A stretch of 64,000 nt of DNA from Bacillus_I endophytica_A (GTDB lineage Bacteria; Bacillota; Bacilli; Bacillales; Bacillaceae_H): assembly GCF_026790145.1 (NCBI RefSeq), contig NZ_JALAMS010000020.1:1-64000 (forward strand), written 5' to 3'. The notes beneath the pieces are model-generated. The model made no database searches, was not told the DNA's origin, and saw nothing but the letters and a program-made list of their open reading frames with translations. A program made the position numbers and the translations under genes. Below, piece by piece: positions 52,653-60,606 of the stretch (position 1 is its first letter; each line of letters begins with the position of its first letter).

Positions 52653-52685
52653 AAAAGGAGGAGAAAAATGCTCTCTCCTCCTTTT
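52653..52685 (-). terminator. Hairpin terminator between comEB and comEC
   Basis: 12-bp perfect stem AAAAGGAGGAGA / TCTCCTCCTTTT with a 9-base loop, located 19 bases before comEC on the minus strand. It ends in TTTTTAAAAG. The left arm carries an SD-like AGGAGG and the right arm an anti-SD-like TCCTCC. Confidence 0.75.
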
Positions 52686-52697
52686 ATCAAGGTTATA

Positions 52698-53252
52698 TTA
52701 AAATTTTGCCGCAAAAAGTTTTTTTGCTTTTTCAAGTAGCTCTTTTTGTTCTTTTTCATCAGCTTTTTGCAATAACTCTTGAATAAATGCTAGCTGCTCG
52801 TCGTTATAACTATTTAATGAGCTCGTATCAAATTCTACCTTTTCAGTTTTTACACCTGACTGTTCAAAAAGCTCGACAGCATGAGGGTGGTTTTTGTAAT
52901 CATTTGCGTAATACACCGTGCTGATGCCAGCTTGAATAATTCCTTTGCAGCAGTTTAGACAAGGAAAATGTGTTACATAAATATCTGCTCCCTCTGTCTT
53001 CACTCCAAATTTTGCACATTGAATGATAGCGTTCATTTCGGCATGAATCGTTCGTACACAGTGACCGTCTATAACGTAGCATCCTTCATCAACACAATGA
53101 ACCCCACCGCTAATCGATCCGTTATATCCGCCTGCAATAATGCGCGTATCTCTAACAATTGTTGCCCCAACAGACAAGCGCTCACAGGTGCTTCTAGAGG
53201 CTAATAAGTGGCTTTGAGCCATAAAGTATTGGTGCCATGAAATTCGTTCCAT
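52698..53252 (-). CDS. comEB: ComEB, dCMP deaminase family
   Basis: This protein of about 184 residues is a zinc-dependent deoxycytidylate deaminase with the catalytic HAE (H70, E72) and PCLNC (C98, C101). It lies in the com operon but is not required for transformation in B. subtilis. ATG 53252 (MERISWHQYF) follows AGGGAAAGAG. The long in-frame frame from 53333 adds 27 unrelated residues. A 13-base repeat flanks the gene start. Confidence 0.93.
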   Translation of the reverse strand: MERISWHQYFMAQSHLLASRSTCERLSVGATIVRDTRIIAGGYNGSISGGVHCVDEGCYVIDGHCVRTIHAEMNAIIQCAKFGVKTEGADIYVTHFPCLNCCKGIIQAGISTVYYANDYKNHPHAVELFEQSGVKTEKVEFDTSSLNSYNDEQLAFIQELLQKADEKEQKELLEKAKKLFAAKF

Positions 53253-53265
53253 CTCTTTCCCTACT

Positions 53266-53358
53266 TTCTCGTTATACAAGTTCTTTCTATAAGTGTAGCG
53301 AGAAAAGTTGAGAAACGTCAACAGCCTTTTCAATTGTTGATATACTTCTCGTTATACA
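53266..53358. repeat. 13-bp direct repeat in the comEA-comEB junction
   Basis: TTCTCGTTATACA occurs at 53266-53278 and 53346-53358. The second copy contains the comEA stop codon and the first lies 13 bases upstream of comEB. It may be a remnant of a local duplication. Confidence 0.8.
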
Positions 53359-53975
53359 GTAATTTGTTCTTTTATTTTTTCAAATGATTTCTCTCCAAAT
53401 CCACTAACATTCATAATGTCTTCAGGAGCTTTAAATGGACCATTTTCTTCTCTATAAGCAATAATTGCCTCTGCTTTTGAAGGGCCCACACCGTTTAACT
53501 TTTGCAATTCTTCACTTTGAGCATTGTTGATGTTGATAAGGGCGCTCTCCTCTGTATCAGTTCCTCCAACCGGAATAGAAGTTAATTCTTTCTCACCTTC
53601 AGAAGGAACGTAAACAACCATCTCGTCAGCTACTTTTTGAGCTAGATTAACAGCTGTTACTTCTGCATTTTTTGTAAATCCACCTGCTTTATTAATGGCA
53701 TCATCAATTCTTTCTCCATCTTCCATTGTATAGATACCTGGGTTTTGCACGCTCCCTTTTACATCAATTACAATCGGAAATTCAGCTTCCTCTTTCTTTT
53801 GATGCTCTTCATTTTTCTCTTCTTTCGAAAACACTAGGCTTTCACTGCCTGTTGCTGGTTTTTTCGCTTCTTTGTCTCCACCTAACACAATAGACAACAA
53901 GAGAAGCAGACAAACAAGACCTCCACAAATAGCAGACAACCATTTATGGGTTCGTAACCATTCCATTCGGTCCAC
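53352..53975 (-). CDS. comEA: Competence DNA receptor ComEA
   Basis: This 207-residue protein has one N-terminal membrane anchor (about 13-30), a charged linker, a SLBB-like domain (about 66-125, including VIDVKGSVQNPGIY) and a C-terminal helix-hairpin-helix domain (about 143-207) with LNGVGPSKAEAIIAYRE that binds double-stranded DNA. It is the surface receptor feeding ComEC. Divergent from comER with a 77-base gap. Confidence 0.95.
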   Translation of the reverse strand: MDRMEWLRTHKWLSAICGGLVCLLLLLSIVLGGDKEAKKPATGSESLVFSKEEKNEEHQKKEEAEFPIVIDVKGSVQNPGIYTMEDGERIDDAINKAGGFTKNAEVTAVNLAQKVADEMVVYVPSEGEKELTSIPVGGTDTEESALININNAQSEELQKLNGVGPSKAEAIIAYREENGPFKAPEDIMNVSGFGEKSFEKIKEQITV

Positions 53976-54052
53976 TCCTTTTTAACACATATTCATAAGA
54001 CAAGGGATTATCACATATCGTTTAGGAGATAAAGTTTTGAAGGAGAGATGAA

Positions 54053-54877
54053 GTGATGAATATTGGATTTATCGGAACAGGAAACATGGGGCGTATTTTA
54101 ATCGAGTCTGTTATTGAGTCAAACGCTGCAAATCCTTCTGACATTACCATTACAAATCGAACTCTTGCAAAAGCCGAAAGTTTACAAAAGAGCTATCCTT
54201 CCTTACATGTAGCTTCAGATGCTTCAGAAGTCATTCATAAATCAAATATTATTTTTCTATGTGTGAAACCATTGGATATTCACCCCCTTTTAGAAAAAGT
54301 ACGTCCATTATTAAAGCCACATCATTGTCTTATATCTATTACAAGCCCTATTTCTGTTAAACAGCTTGAGGAGCTTGTAGATTGCCAAGTAGCTCGGATT
54401 ATTCCAAGCATTACAAATCGAGCGTTCAGCGGTGTTTCTCTTGTCACGTATGGTGAAAGTTGTAAACAGCATTATCGCTTATTTTTAGATCACTTATTAT
54501 CAAAAATATCGACACCTTTATCAATTGAAAATAATATTACTCGTGTTTCATCTGATATTGTAAGCTGTGGTCCTGCTTTCTTTAGTTATTTACTGCAGAG
54601 ATTTATTGACTCTGCTGTTGAAGAAACAGAAATTACAAAAGATCAAGCAACAAAAATGATCAGTGAAATGGTTGTGGGGTTTGGGAAGTTGTTAGAAACA
54701 AATCTCTATACATTACCAACTCTTCAAGAGAAAGTATGTGTAAAAGGTGGCGTTACTGGCGAAGGAATCAAAGTGCTTGAGGAACATGTTGGAGAGATGT
54801 TCAATAAGGTATTTCAACAAACACACACAAAATACGACGAAGATTTAGAAAAAGTCGGCTATCAATTCAATAAATAA
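54053..54877 (+). CDS. comER: ComER, pyrroline-5-carboxylate reductase family
   Basis: This 274-residue ProC-like protein has the NAD(P)-binding motif GFIGTGNMG (5-13) and the C-terminal KGGVTGEGIKVLEE motif. It is divergent from comEA, as in B. subtilis. Whether it reduces pyrroline-5-carboxylate or has another role is unclear. GTG 54053 is seven bases after AAGGAG; ATG 54056 is also possible. Confidence 0.9.
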   Translation: MMNIGFIGTGNMGRILIESVIESNAANPSDITITNRTLAKAESLQKSYPSLHVASDASEVIHKSNIIFLCVKPLDIHPLLEKVRPLLKPHHCLISITSPISVKQLEELVDCQVARIIPSITNRAFSGVSLVTYGESCKQHYRLFLDHLLSKISTPLSIENNITRVSSDIVSCGPAFFSYLLQRFIDSAVEETEITKDQATKMISEMVVGFGKLLETNLYTLPTLQEKVCVKGGVTGEGIKVLEEHVGEMFNKVFQQTHTKYDEDLEKVGYQFNK

Positions 54878-54910
54878 TTCGCGCTCTAAAGCAATATTCC
54901 TTCTAAAAAT

Positions 54911-54945
54911 AAAAAACCTACCAACAATAAATTGGTAGGTTTTTT
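54911..54945. terminator. Bidirectional terminator between comER and yqeM
   Basis: AAAAAACCTACCAA-7-base loop-TTGGTAGGTTTTTT, perfect 14-bp complement, between convergent genes. Confidence 0.95.
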
Positions 54946-54949
54946 CTAT

Positions 54950-55693
54950 TCACTTCTTAAATGAAAAGAAAAGACGTTCACTTTCTTCAGAAGGAGGGCA
55001 ATTTTTAAAATCACTACTCACTTCCATAGAGGTGAAACCAGCTTCTTTTCCCCACTGCATATATTGAGAAATGGAAAATGTGCGCTGATAGTGTTCTTCT
55101 TCAAAGCGATCATATGCCTGTTTATTCTCATTCCAAGCAAAAAAAGTGAGCTCATGAACGACAGAGTGAGGATATTCTCCTTCAAAACTGTTCCAAATGT
55201 AAGCATTCTCTATTCCATCATAAGCAAATGTTTGACCAATAAAAAGCTCGTCTATTTTAAAGATAGAATGAACGTCGAAAAGAAGAAGTCCTCCCTCTTC
55301 AAGGTGACTATACGCTTGCTTAAAGGTTTGTCTTACACGTTCTTCATCTTGTAAATAATTAAGAGAATCACAGTAAATTACAATACAGTTAAACATTTGA
55401 CCGAGATCTAACTCGCTCATATCTTGTTGGAAAAGCTCTGGTTTAATGCTGTTTTTTTCTAGTTTTTGCTTAGCCATCATAAGCATCTCATCTGAGAGAT
55501 CCACGCCAACTGCATATAAATCATGTTTTGCAAATTGAAGTAGCATAGCCCCTGTTCCACACCCTAAATCTAGGATTTTTGGAGATTGTAATCCTGCTTT
55601 ACTTATTTCGCTTTTCGTATATTCCACCCATTTATCATAAGGAGCATCGCTCATTAGCTCATCATAGATAGAAGCAAAGCGCTCATAACTCAT
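54950..55693 (-). CDS. yqeM: SAM-dependent methyltransferase YqeM
   Basis: This 247-residue class I methyltransferase has the SAM motif LDLGCGTGAM (41-50), VGVDLSDEML near 65, and CDSLNYL near 100. The substrate is unknown. ATG 55693 shares its A with the rsfS stop (TAATG), with GGAGAAG inside rsfS as ribosome site. The longer frame from 55738 lies inside rsfS. Last gene of the yqeG operon. Confidence 0.9.
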   Translation of the reverse strand: MSYERFASIYDELMSDAPYDKWVEYTKSEISKAGLQSPKILDLGCGTGAMLLQFAKHDLYAVGVDLSDEMLMMAKQKLEKNSIKPELFQQDMSELDLGQMFNCIVIYCDSLNYLQDEERVRQTFKQAYSHLEEGGLLLFDVHSIFKIDELFIGQTFAYDGIENAYIWNSFEGEYPHSVVHELTFFAWNENKQAYDRFEEEHYQRTFSISQYMQWGKEAGFTSMEVSSDFKNCPPSEESERLFFSFKK

Positions 55694-56046
55694 TATTTTG
55701 ATTCTTCTCCAAGAGAAACAAGCGGTGCATCGCCCCAAAGGCGCTCTAGATTATAATAGCCGCGTTCGTCTTTATGGAAGACATGAGCTACAACATCTCC
55801 TAAATCAATTAAAATCCAGCGAGCTTCGTTAAATCCTTCAAGACGTTTCACTTCAATTTCATGCTCGTTTGCTTGTTCTTTAATTTCTCGCGCAATTGCT
55901 TGAACTTGACGATCTGAATTTCCGTGACAGATCATAAAGTAGTCAGCAACAAGAGAAATTCCTTTCATATCTAGAGCTATTACGTCTTCAGCTCTTTTGT
56001 CATCTGCTGCTTTCGCAACAAGAGATAGTAGTTCTAGTTCTTTCAT
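55693..56046 (-). CDS. rsfS: Ribosomal silencing factor RsfS
   Basis: This 117-residue protein of the Iojap/RsfS family binds L14 and blocks 50S-30S joining in starvation or stationary phase. Hallmarks are FMICHGNSDRQVQAIA near residue 36 and RWILIDLGDVVAHVFH near 74. It follows yqeK by 13 bases and overlaps yqeM by one base. It corresponds to yqeL. Confidence 0.96.
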   Translation of the reverse strand: MKELELLSLVAKAADDKRAEDVIALDMKGISLVADYFMICHGNSDRQVQAIAREIKEQANEHEIEVKRLEGFNEARWILIDLGDVVAHVFHKDERGYYNLERLWGDAPLVSLGEESK

Positions 56047-56059
56047 ATCAATGACCTCC

Positions 56060-56614
56060 TCATTGTACTACACTATTGTATGTGTTAATTGTCATTGGGT
56101 AGATTGGCTGTTTGCGTCCAATTAGAAATACAATGGTATTTCTAAGACATAAAAACAAAGCTTCATCCAAGCTGTTCTCAGCAGACTGTCTTACTTCCTC
56201 AACACCAGGGAAACTACGGCCTGGTTCAATGTAATCCGCAACATATACAATCTTCTCGAGCATTGTCATGTTTGGACGTCCATACGTGTGATACTCAATA
56301 GCACGTAAAACAGCTTCATCTTCTATTCCCACTTCTTTTTGAACAAGATAAGCACCAACTGGCGCATGCCAAAGTGAGTGATGATGCTCTAATAAATCTT
56401 TACTCATATTTTGCTCTATAATAATTTCTTTCATTTCATCTTTAGGACGAAACTTTGCGTAATCATGAAAAATAGCTGCAAGTTCAGCCTTCTTTACATC
56501 CTCCCCATATTTCTCAGCAAGCTTAATGGCTGTTTCCATTACGCCAACTGTATGAGTATAGCGAGCTTCGTTCAGCTGTTCTTTTACGATTTCTAACGCT
56601 TCTTTACGATTCAT
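56060..56614 (-). CDS. yqeK: HD-domain phosphohydrolase YqeK
   Basis: This 184-residue HD protein has H in YTHTVGVMETA near residue 20, the HD pair in AAIFHDYAK near 48, and the distal D near YVADYIEPG. YqeK homologues hydrolyse symmetric Ap4A to ADP in Gram-positives. It overlaps nadD by 11 bases, linking dinucleotide turnover with NAD synthesis. Confidence 0.92.
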   Translation of the reverse strand: MNRKEALEIVKEQLNEARYTHTVGVMETAIKLAEKYGEDVKKAELAAIFHDYAKFRPKDEMKEIIIEQNMSKDLLEHHHSLWHAPVGAYLVQKEVGIEDEAVLRAIEYHTYGRPNMTMLEKIVYVADYIEPGRSFPGVEEVRQSAENSLDEALFLCLRNTIVFLIGRKQPIYPMTINTYNSVVQ

Positions 56615-57173
56615 ACAACCCCTGCTCCTCTATGTAGTTTCGGACATTTTCTGGAACAAAATAGCGAATGCTCTTCTGCTTCTCGTATTTCTCGCGAATA
56701 AGGCTTGATGAAATCTCAATTTGAGGAACGTCTGCTTCTAAAATAGAATATGGTGTGCTTATCGTATGATGAGGTCTTTTCACCCCTATAAATGTGACGA
56801 GCTCTAGCAGCTCCTCAATGTTATACCACTTTGGCAAGTATTCAACCATATCTCCACCAATAATAAAATAAAACTGTTCCTCTTGATACCGGTCTTTTAA
56901 AAGCTTCATTGTCTCAAAAGTATAGGACGTTCCTTCTTTTTCAAACTCAATCGGCTGCAATTTAAAACAAGGATTGTCTTCAATTGCTAGTTCAGTCATT
57001 CTCAAGCGGTGTTTTGAATCCGTAACCTTCTTTTTTTCTTTATGAGGAGGGGAGTATGAAGGCATAAACCATACCTCATCAAGCTGGTATTGTTCTAATG
57101 CCTCATTGGCAATAATAAGATGCCCTAGATGCGGCGGATTAAAAGTTCCTCCTAATATTCCCACTTTTTTCAT
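56604..57173 (-). CDS. nadD: Nicotinate-nucleotide adenylyltransferase
   Basis: NadD converts nicotinate mononucleotide to deamido-NAD. The 189-residue nucleotidyltransferase has GGTFNPPHLGHL (8-19), MPSYSPPHK near 37, and the ISSSLIREKY motif near the C-terminus. It follows yqeI and is coupled to yqeK. Confidence 0.97.
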   Translation of the reverse strand: MKKVGILGGTFNPPHLGHLIIANEALEQYQLDEVWFMPSYSPPHKEKKKVTDSKHRLRMTELAIEDNPCFKLQPIEFEKEGTSYTFETMKLLKDRYQEEQFYFIIGGDMVEYLPKWYNIEELLELVTFIGVKRPHHTISTPYSILEADVPQIEISSSLIREKYEKQKSIRYFVPENVRNYIEEQGLYES

Positions 57174-57194
57174 ACTCGCTACCTCCTTTCATCT

Positions 57195-57485
57195 TTATGG
57201 TAAAGAAATTTGTTTGTTTTCTGTTGATTCCTTATAAAGAACAATCGTATTTCCAATCACTTGTACAAGCTCAGCATGTGTACCTTTGCTTAGCTTGTCT
57301 GCTACTGTATCACGATCTTCTAAACAGTTTTGAAGAACACTTACCTTTAAAAGCTCACGCGCTTCTAAAGCATCTTCAATTTGAGTAATCATATTATCAT
57401 TAACACCACTTTTTCCTACTTGAAAAATAGGGTTAAGATGGTGTGCTTTTGAACGTAAAAAACGTTTTTGTTTCCCAGTTAACAT
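57195..57485 (-). CDS. yqeI: CRM-domain ribosome assembly RNA-binding protein YqeI (YhbY)
   Basis: This 96-residue KH-like CRM domain protein starts MLTGKQKRFLRSKAHHL and contains QVGKSGV and GNTIVLYKES, as YhbY does. It associates with pre-50S particles. It lies between aroE and nadD, the standard order. Confidence 0.93.
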   Translation of the reverse strand: MLTGKQKRFLRSKAHHLNPIFQVGKSGVNDNMITQIEDALEARELLKVSVLQNCLEDRDTVADKLSKGTHAELVQVIGNTIVLYKESTENKQISLP

Positions 57486-57506
57486 TATATTCCTCCTGTA
57501 ACATCT

Positions 57507-58349
57507 TTACTTCTTTTGTAGATGACGTAAAACAACATCTTCCATCACTTTTACATTTGGCTGCACTCCTGTCCACTTTTCAAAAGCAAGTGCACCTTGC
57601 ATAACAAACATTCCTATACCTGTATGGGCTAAAGCTCCACGTTCTTTAGCTTCACGCAGGAGCTTTGTTTCAAGTGGGTTATATATAATATCACTAACTG
57701 TTGCGCCTTTTTTTACATGTTGAAGAGAAAGTGGACTCTCCTCAATATTTGGACTCATTCCAACAGCAGTCGTATTAATGATAATATCATAACGTCCAAG
57801 GTTTTCTTCTGCTTCTGTTATTGATAAAACTGTTCCCTCATTATCAATTGGACAAGAAGTGATAAGCTCTTGTGCTTTAGAAAGCGTGCGATTTGCTATG
57901 TCGATGCAATTCGCTTGACCTTTTGCTGCAATAGTAAAGAGAAGTGCTCTTGCTGCACCTCCAGCGCCTAAAATAAGCACACTTTGGTCTTGAAGCGACG
58001 GTCGCTCTAAAAATGTTAAAAGCGATTGAAGATAACCATCACCATCTGTATTATACCCAACATAGCGACCATTTTCATTGACAACCGTATTTACGGCTCC
58101 AATTTCACGTGCCAATTCATCAATTTCATCAAGGAAATCCATCACTTTCACTTTATATGGAATTGTGACATTAAATCCTTTTATATTTAATGCTTTCAGA
58201 CCTTTTATTCCTTCTTCAACCTTCTCTGGTGCTATCTCAAACGCATGATAATAACCGTCAATAGAATGATGATCCAGTACAGCATTTTGCATATGTGGAG
58301 ACAGCGAATGCCCGATTGGATAACCAATAACACTGTAGAGTTCTTTCAT
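57507..58349 (-). CDS. aroE: Shikimate dehydrogenase
   Basis: This 280-residue enzyme reduces 3-dehydroshikimate in chorismate synthesis. It has the substrate motif SLSPHMQNA near residue 15, NVTIPYK near 60 with catalytic lysine, the NADPH loop LGAGGAARA near 127, and NTTAVGM. Length and motifs are typical. It follows yqeH by 22 bases. Confidence 0.96.
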   Translation of the reverse strand: MKELYSVIGYPIGHSLSPHMQNAVLDHHSIDGYYHAFEIAPEKVEEGIKGLKALNIKGFNVTIPYKVKVMDFLDEIDELAREIGAVNTVVNENGRYVGYNTDGDGYLQSLLTFLERPSLQDQSVLILGAGGAARALLFTIAAKGQANCIDIANRTLSKAQELITSCPIDNEGTVLSITEAEENLGRYDIIINTTAVGMSPNIEESPLSLQHVKKGATVSDIIYNPLETKLLREAKERGALAHTGIGMFVMQGALAFEKWTGVQPNVKVMEDVVLRHLQKK

Positions 58350-58371
58350 ACGTACCGTATCCCCCTTGCCC

Positions 58372-59478
58372 TTAAATTAATGATGGACGAACAAATACAC
58401 CAACGCCCTTAGGTGCATGAGCAACAATTTTAGCTCCCGGATCGTTTATTGTTACCCAGCCAAGTCCAGAGAAAACAACATCTATTTTTGGCTCTTTAAT
58501 CGTAAATGAATGTGCAACAAGCTCTGGGAATTCATCAAGCTGCTCACGACGAGGTGGTGTTAGCATTTCTCCTGCGTGATCTTCATATAGCTTGTCTGCT
58601 TTCTCAAGCTTTGTACGATGAATATGAAGCTCACTCGGAATGTAGCACGTAAAGGAGCGTCTTCCACCGCTCACATAGTCAAAACGAGAAAGCCCACCAA
58701 AAAAGAGCGTTTGTTCCTCATTAAGCTGGAATACTTTTGGCTTGATTTCTTTTTTTGGCATAATAATTTTCAAGTCACGTTTATCAACATAGTGAGCCAT
58801 TTGATGATGGTTAATAATTCCTGGTGTATCATATAGCGTTGAGCCATCATCAAGCGGAATTTCAATTAAGTCAAGCGTTGTTCCTGGATACTGAGATGTT
58901 GTAATAACATTGTCTTCTCCGCTAAATTGTTTTAAGATGTTATTAATAAATGTTGACTTTCCAACATTTGTACACCCTACAACATACACATCTTTTCCAT
59001 TACGATAACGATCTATAATTTGAGCTACATCCTCAACACCTTGTCCTTTTACAGCACTAATTAAGCAAACATCAATAGGTTTTAAGCCATTTTCTTTTGC
59101 TTCTTTTTTCATCCAGTTAATTACTTTGTTTTGTTTTACAGACTTCGGAAGCAAGTCAACTTTATTACCAATTAACAATACATCATTATTGCCAACAAAA
59201 CGCTGCAGCCCAGAAATCCAGCTCCCATTAAAATCAAAAATGTCTACAATTTTAACGATCAGGCCATCTGATTCTCCAATTCCATGAAGGATTTTTAAGA
59301 AATCGTCATCTGTTAAGGAAACATCTTGAATTTCATTATAATGTTTCAAACGGAAACAGCGTTGACAAATAATTTGCTCTTTCTCAAGTGCAGATGGCGG
59401 CGTGTACCCTAGCTTTTTTGGATCTTCTGTTTGGATATCAACACCGCACCCTACGCAGTACATTTCTTGTTCACTCAC
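58372..59478 (-). CDS. yqeH: Circularly permuted ribosome biogenesis GTPase YqeH
   Basis: This 368-residue GTPase acts in 30S assembly. It has an N-terminal zinc finger (C8, C11, C38, C41), and circularly permuted G motifs: G4 GNKVDLLP near residue 104 comes before G1 GCTNVGKST near 168 and G3 DTPG near 221. GTG 59478 is nine bases after GGGAGG within the end of yqeG. Coupled to yqeG and aroE. Confidence 0.96.
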   Translation of the reverse strand: MSEQEMYCVGCGVDIQTEDPKKLGYTPPSALEKEQIICQRCFRLKHYNEIQDVSLTDDDFLKILHGIGESDGLIVKIVDIFDFNGSWISGLQRFVGNNDVLLIGNKVDLLPKSVKQNKVINWMKKEAKENGLKPIDVCLISAVKGQGVEDVAQIIDRYRNGKDVYVVGCTNVGKSTFINNILKQFSGEDNVITTSQYPGTTLDLIEIPLDDGSTLYDTPGIINHHQMAHYVDKRDLKIIMPKKEIKPKVFQLNEEQTLFFGGLSRFDYVSGGRRSFTCYIPSELHIHRTKLEKADKLYEDHAGEMLTPPRREQLDEFPELVAHSFTIKEPKIDVVFSGLGWVTINDPGAKIVAHAPKGVGVFVRPSLI

Positions 59479-59482
59479 CTAA

Positions 59483-59998
59483 TTATTCCTCCCAATTTAT
59501 CATGCCTTTTTTCTTCATCCATGTTAAAATTCTTCGTTCCATTTGACGGTTAAATTTTGTGAAAAATCCGTCTGTTTGAGCAACTGGAACAACAAGAATG
59601 GTATATAACTTCATACGATTTCCACCTAGGACATCTGTCATTAGCTGATCTCCAATTACAACGATTTCATTGCGGTTTACATCCATGTTCCGAATTGCTT
59701 TTTTAAATGCTCGTCCCATTGGCTTACGCGCTTTATAAATAAACGGAATGCCAAGCGGATCTGAGAAAAGGCGAACTCGTTTTTCTACATTATTAGAAAC
59801 AATAGTTACTTGAATATTATGTTGCTGCATGTTTTCAAACCATTCAATAAGTTTCGGAGTTGCATCAGGTCGATCCCATTCAACAAGGGTATTATCTAAA
59901 TCTGTAATAATCCCTTTAACTCCTCTTTCTTTTAAATCTTCAGGTTTTATTTCAAATACACTTTTCACATGCTGATCTGGCAAAAATAACTTTAACAC
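59483..59998 (-). CDS. yqeG: HAD phosphatase YqeG (PGP-like)
   Basis: This 171-residue HAD-IIIA phosphatase has motif I ITDLDNTL (D33, D35), VTIVSNN near 70, and VIGDQLMTDVLGGN near 115. It resembles phosphatidylglycerophosphate phosphatases of the mitochondrial PTPMT/Gep4 type. First gene of an eight-gene operon down to yqeM. The region upstream holds Spo0A-like and DnaA-like boxes shared with sda. Confidence 0.92.
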   Translation of the reverse strand: MLKLFLPDQHVKSVFEIKPEDLKERGVKGIITDLDNTLVEWDRPDATPKLIEWFENMQQHNIQVTIVSNNVEKRVRLFSDPLGIPFIYKARKPMGRAFKKAIRNMDVNRNEIVVIGDQLMTDVLGGNRMKLYTILVVPVAQTDGFFTKFNRQMERRILTWMKKKGMINWEE

Positions 59999-60134
59999 AG
60001 CTTATCACACCTTTAACGACTAGTTCACTTCCATTTTGCTATTATACTCAATATACTGCCCTACTTTAAAGAGCAAATCATCTTTTTCTTCTTATTCCTT
60101 CAACTCACAAGACAACTAACAAGAAAACAAACGC

Positions 60135-60173
60135 TTCGACAATATCCATTAATACCCAAAAAACTTTTCGACA
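60135..60173. promoter_or_regulatory. Two Spo0A boxes between yqeG and sda
   Basis: TTCGACA occurs at 60135-60141 and 60167-60173, each a perfect match to the 0A box TGTCGAA on the minus strand. The second reads TTTTGTCGAAAAG, very close to the extended consensus. They are 32 bases apart, three helical turns, in the same orientation. Confidence 0.65.
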
Positions 60174-60194
60174 AAATTCAAGCTACTTCAAATT

Positions 60195-60203
60195 TGTGGA
60201 TAA
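60195..60203. promoter_or_regulatory. DnaA box 1 upstream of sda
   Basis: TGTGGATAA, perfect complement of the TTATCCACA consensus. Confidence 0.8.
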
Positions 60204-60205
60204 CT

Positions 60206-60214
60206 TTATACACA
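60206..60214. promoter_or_regulatory. DnaA box 2 upstream of sda
   Basis: TTATACACA, a match to TTATNCACA, only two bases after box 1 and opposite in orientation. Confidence 0.75.
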
Positions 60215-60269
60215 CTATACATCCTGTTTTTTCAACAATCTTAAAAGTTACGAACATTATACCCACAAC

Positions 60270-60278
60270 TTATCCACT
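60270..60278. promoter_or_regulatory. DnaA box 3 upstream of sda
   Basis: TTATCCACT, eight of nine bases match the DnaA box. Confidence 0.65.
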
Positions 60279-60284
60279 CTTTTT

Positions 60285-60293
60285 TGTGGATAA
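60285..60293. promoter_or_regulatory. DnaA box 4 upstream of sda
   Basis: TGTGGATAA, perfect, six bases after box 3 and opposite to it. The four boxes form two facing pairs, 60195-60214 and 60270-60293. The rest of the 458-base interval (59999-60456) is AT-rich; no clear sigma-A promoter was found. Confidence 0.8.
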
Positions 60294-60456
60294 CGGAACG
60301 ATTGTTCTAACATTTAAAACATGATAGATTAAGGTTACACAAATTCACATAACCTACTTATCTATGCCTGAAAACGTTTATATAGAACAACCTAATTTTT
60401 TTTAAACGATAAAGTCTTTTTTTGAAAATGCTCTCATACTATAGGAGGTGACAGGA

Positions 60457-60597
60457 GTGGAAAAGCTGTCAGATAAGGTATTAGTTGAATCATATTGCAA
60501 AGCAAATGAATTAAAATTAAGTCCTGAATTTATTAAGCTTATCGAAAAAGAAATTGAAAGACGTTCTCTTCATGCTAAAATCAAAATTTCTTCCTAA
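60457..60597 (+). CDS. sda: Sporulation checkpoint protein Sda
   Basis: This 46-residue helical hairpin protein begins MEKLSDKVLVESYCKANELK and contains EFIKLIEKEIERRSL, closely matching Sda. Sda binds sporulation histidine kinases such as KinA and blocks Spo0A phosphorylation when replication is impaired. In B. subtilis it is activated by DnaA; the four DnaA boxes upstream agree. GTG 60457 follows AGGAGGTG by eight bases, with AGGA closer. It is convergent with psd, nine bases away. Confidence 0.94.
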   Translation: MEKLSDKVLVESYCKANELKLSPEFIKLIEKEIERRSLHAKIKISS

Positions 60598-60606
60598 GTT
60601 ATTACT

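Noticed and set aside
53253..53333. 27-residue extension of ComEB
   Set aside because: The start MERISWHQYF fits the family; the extension covers the direct repeat region and has no ribosome site.
60301..60350. Short inverted repeat GGTTA / TAACC upstream of sda
   Set aside because: Five-base arms with a 12-base gap are too weak to support a site.
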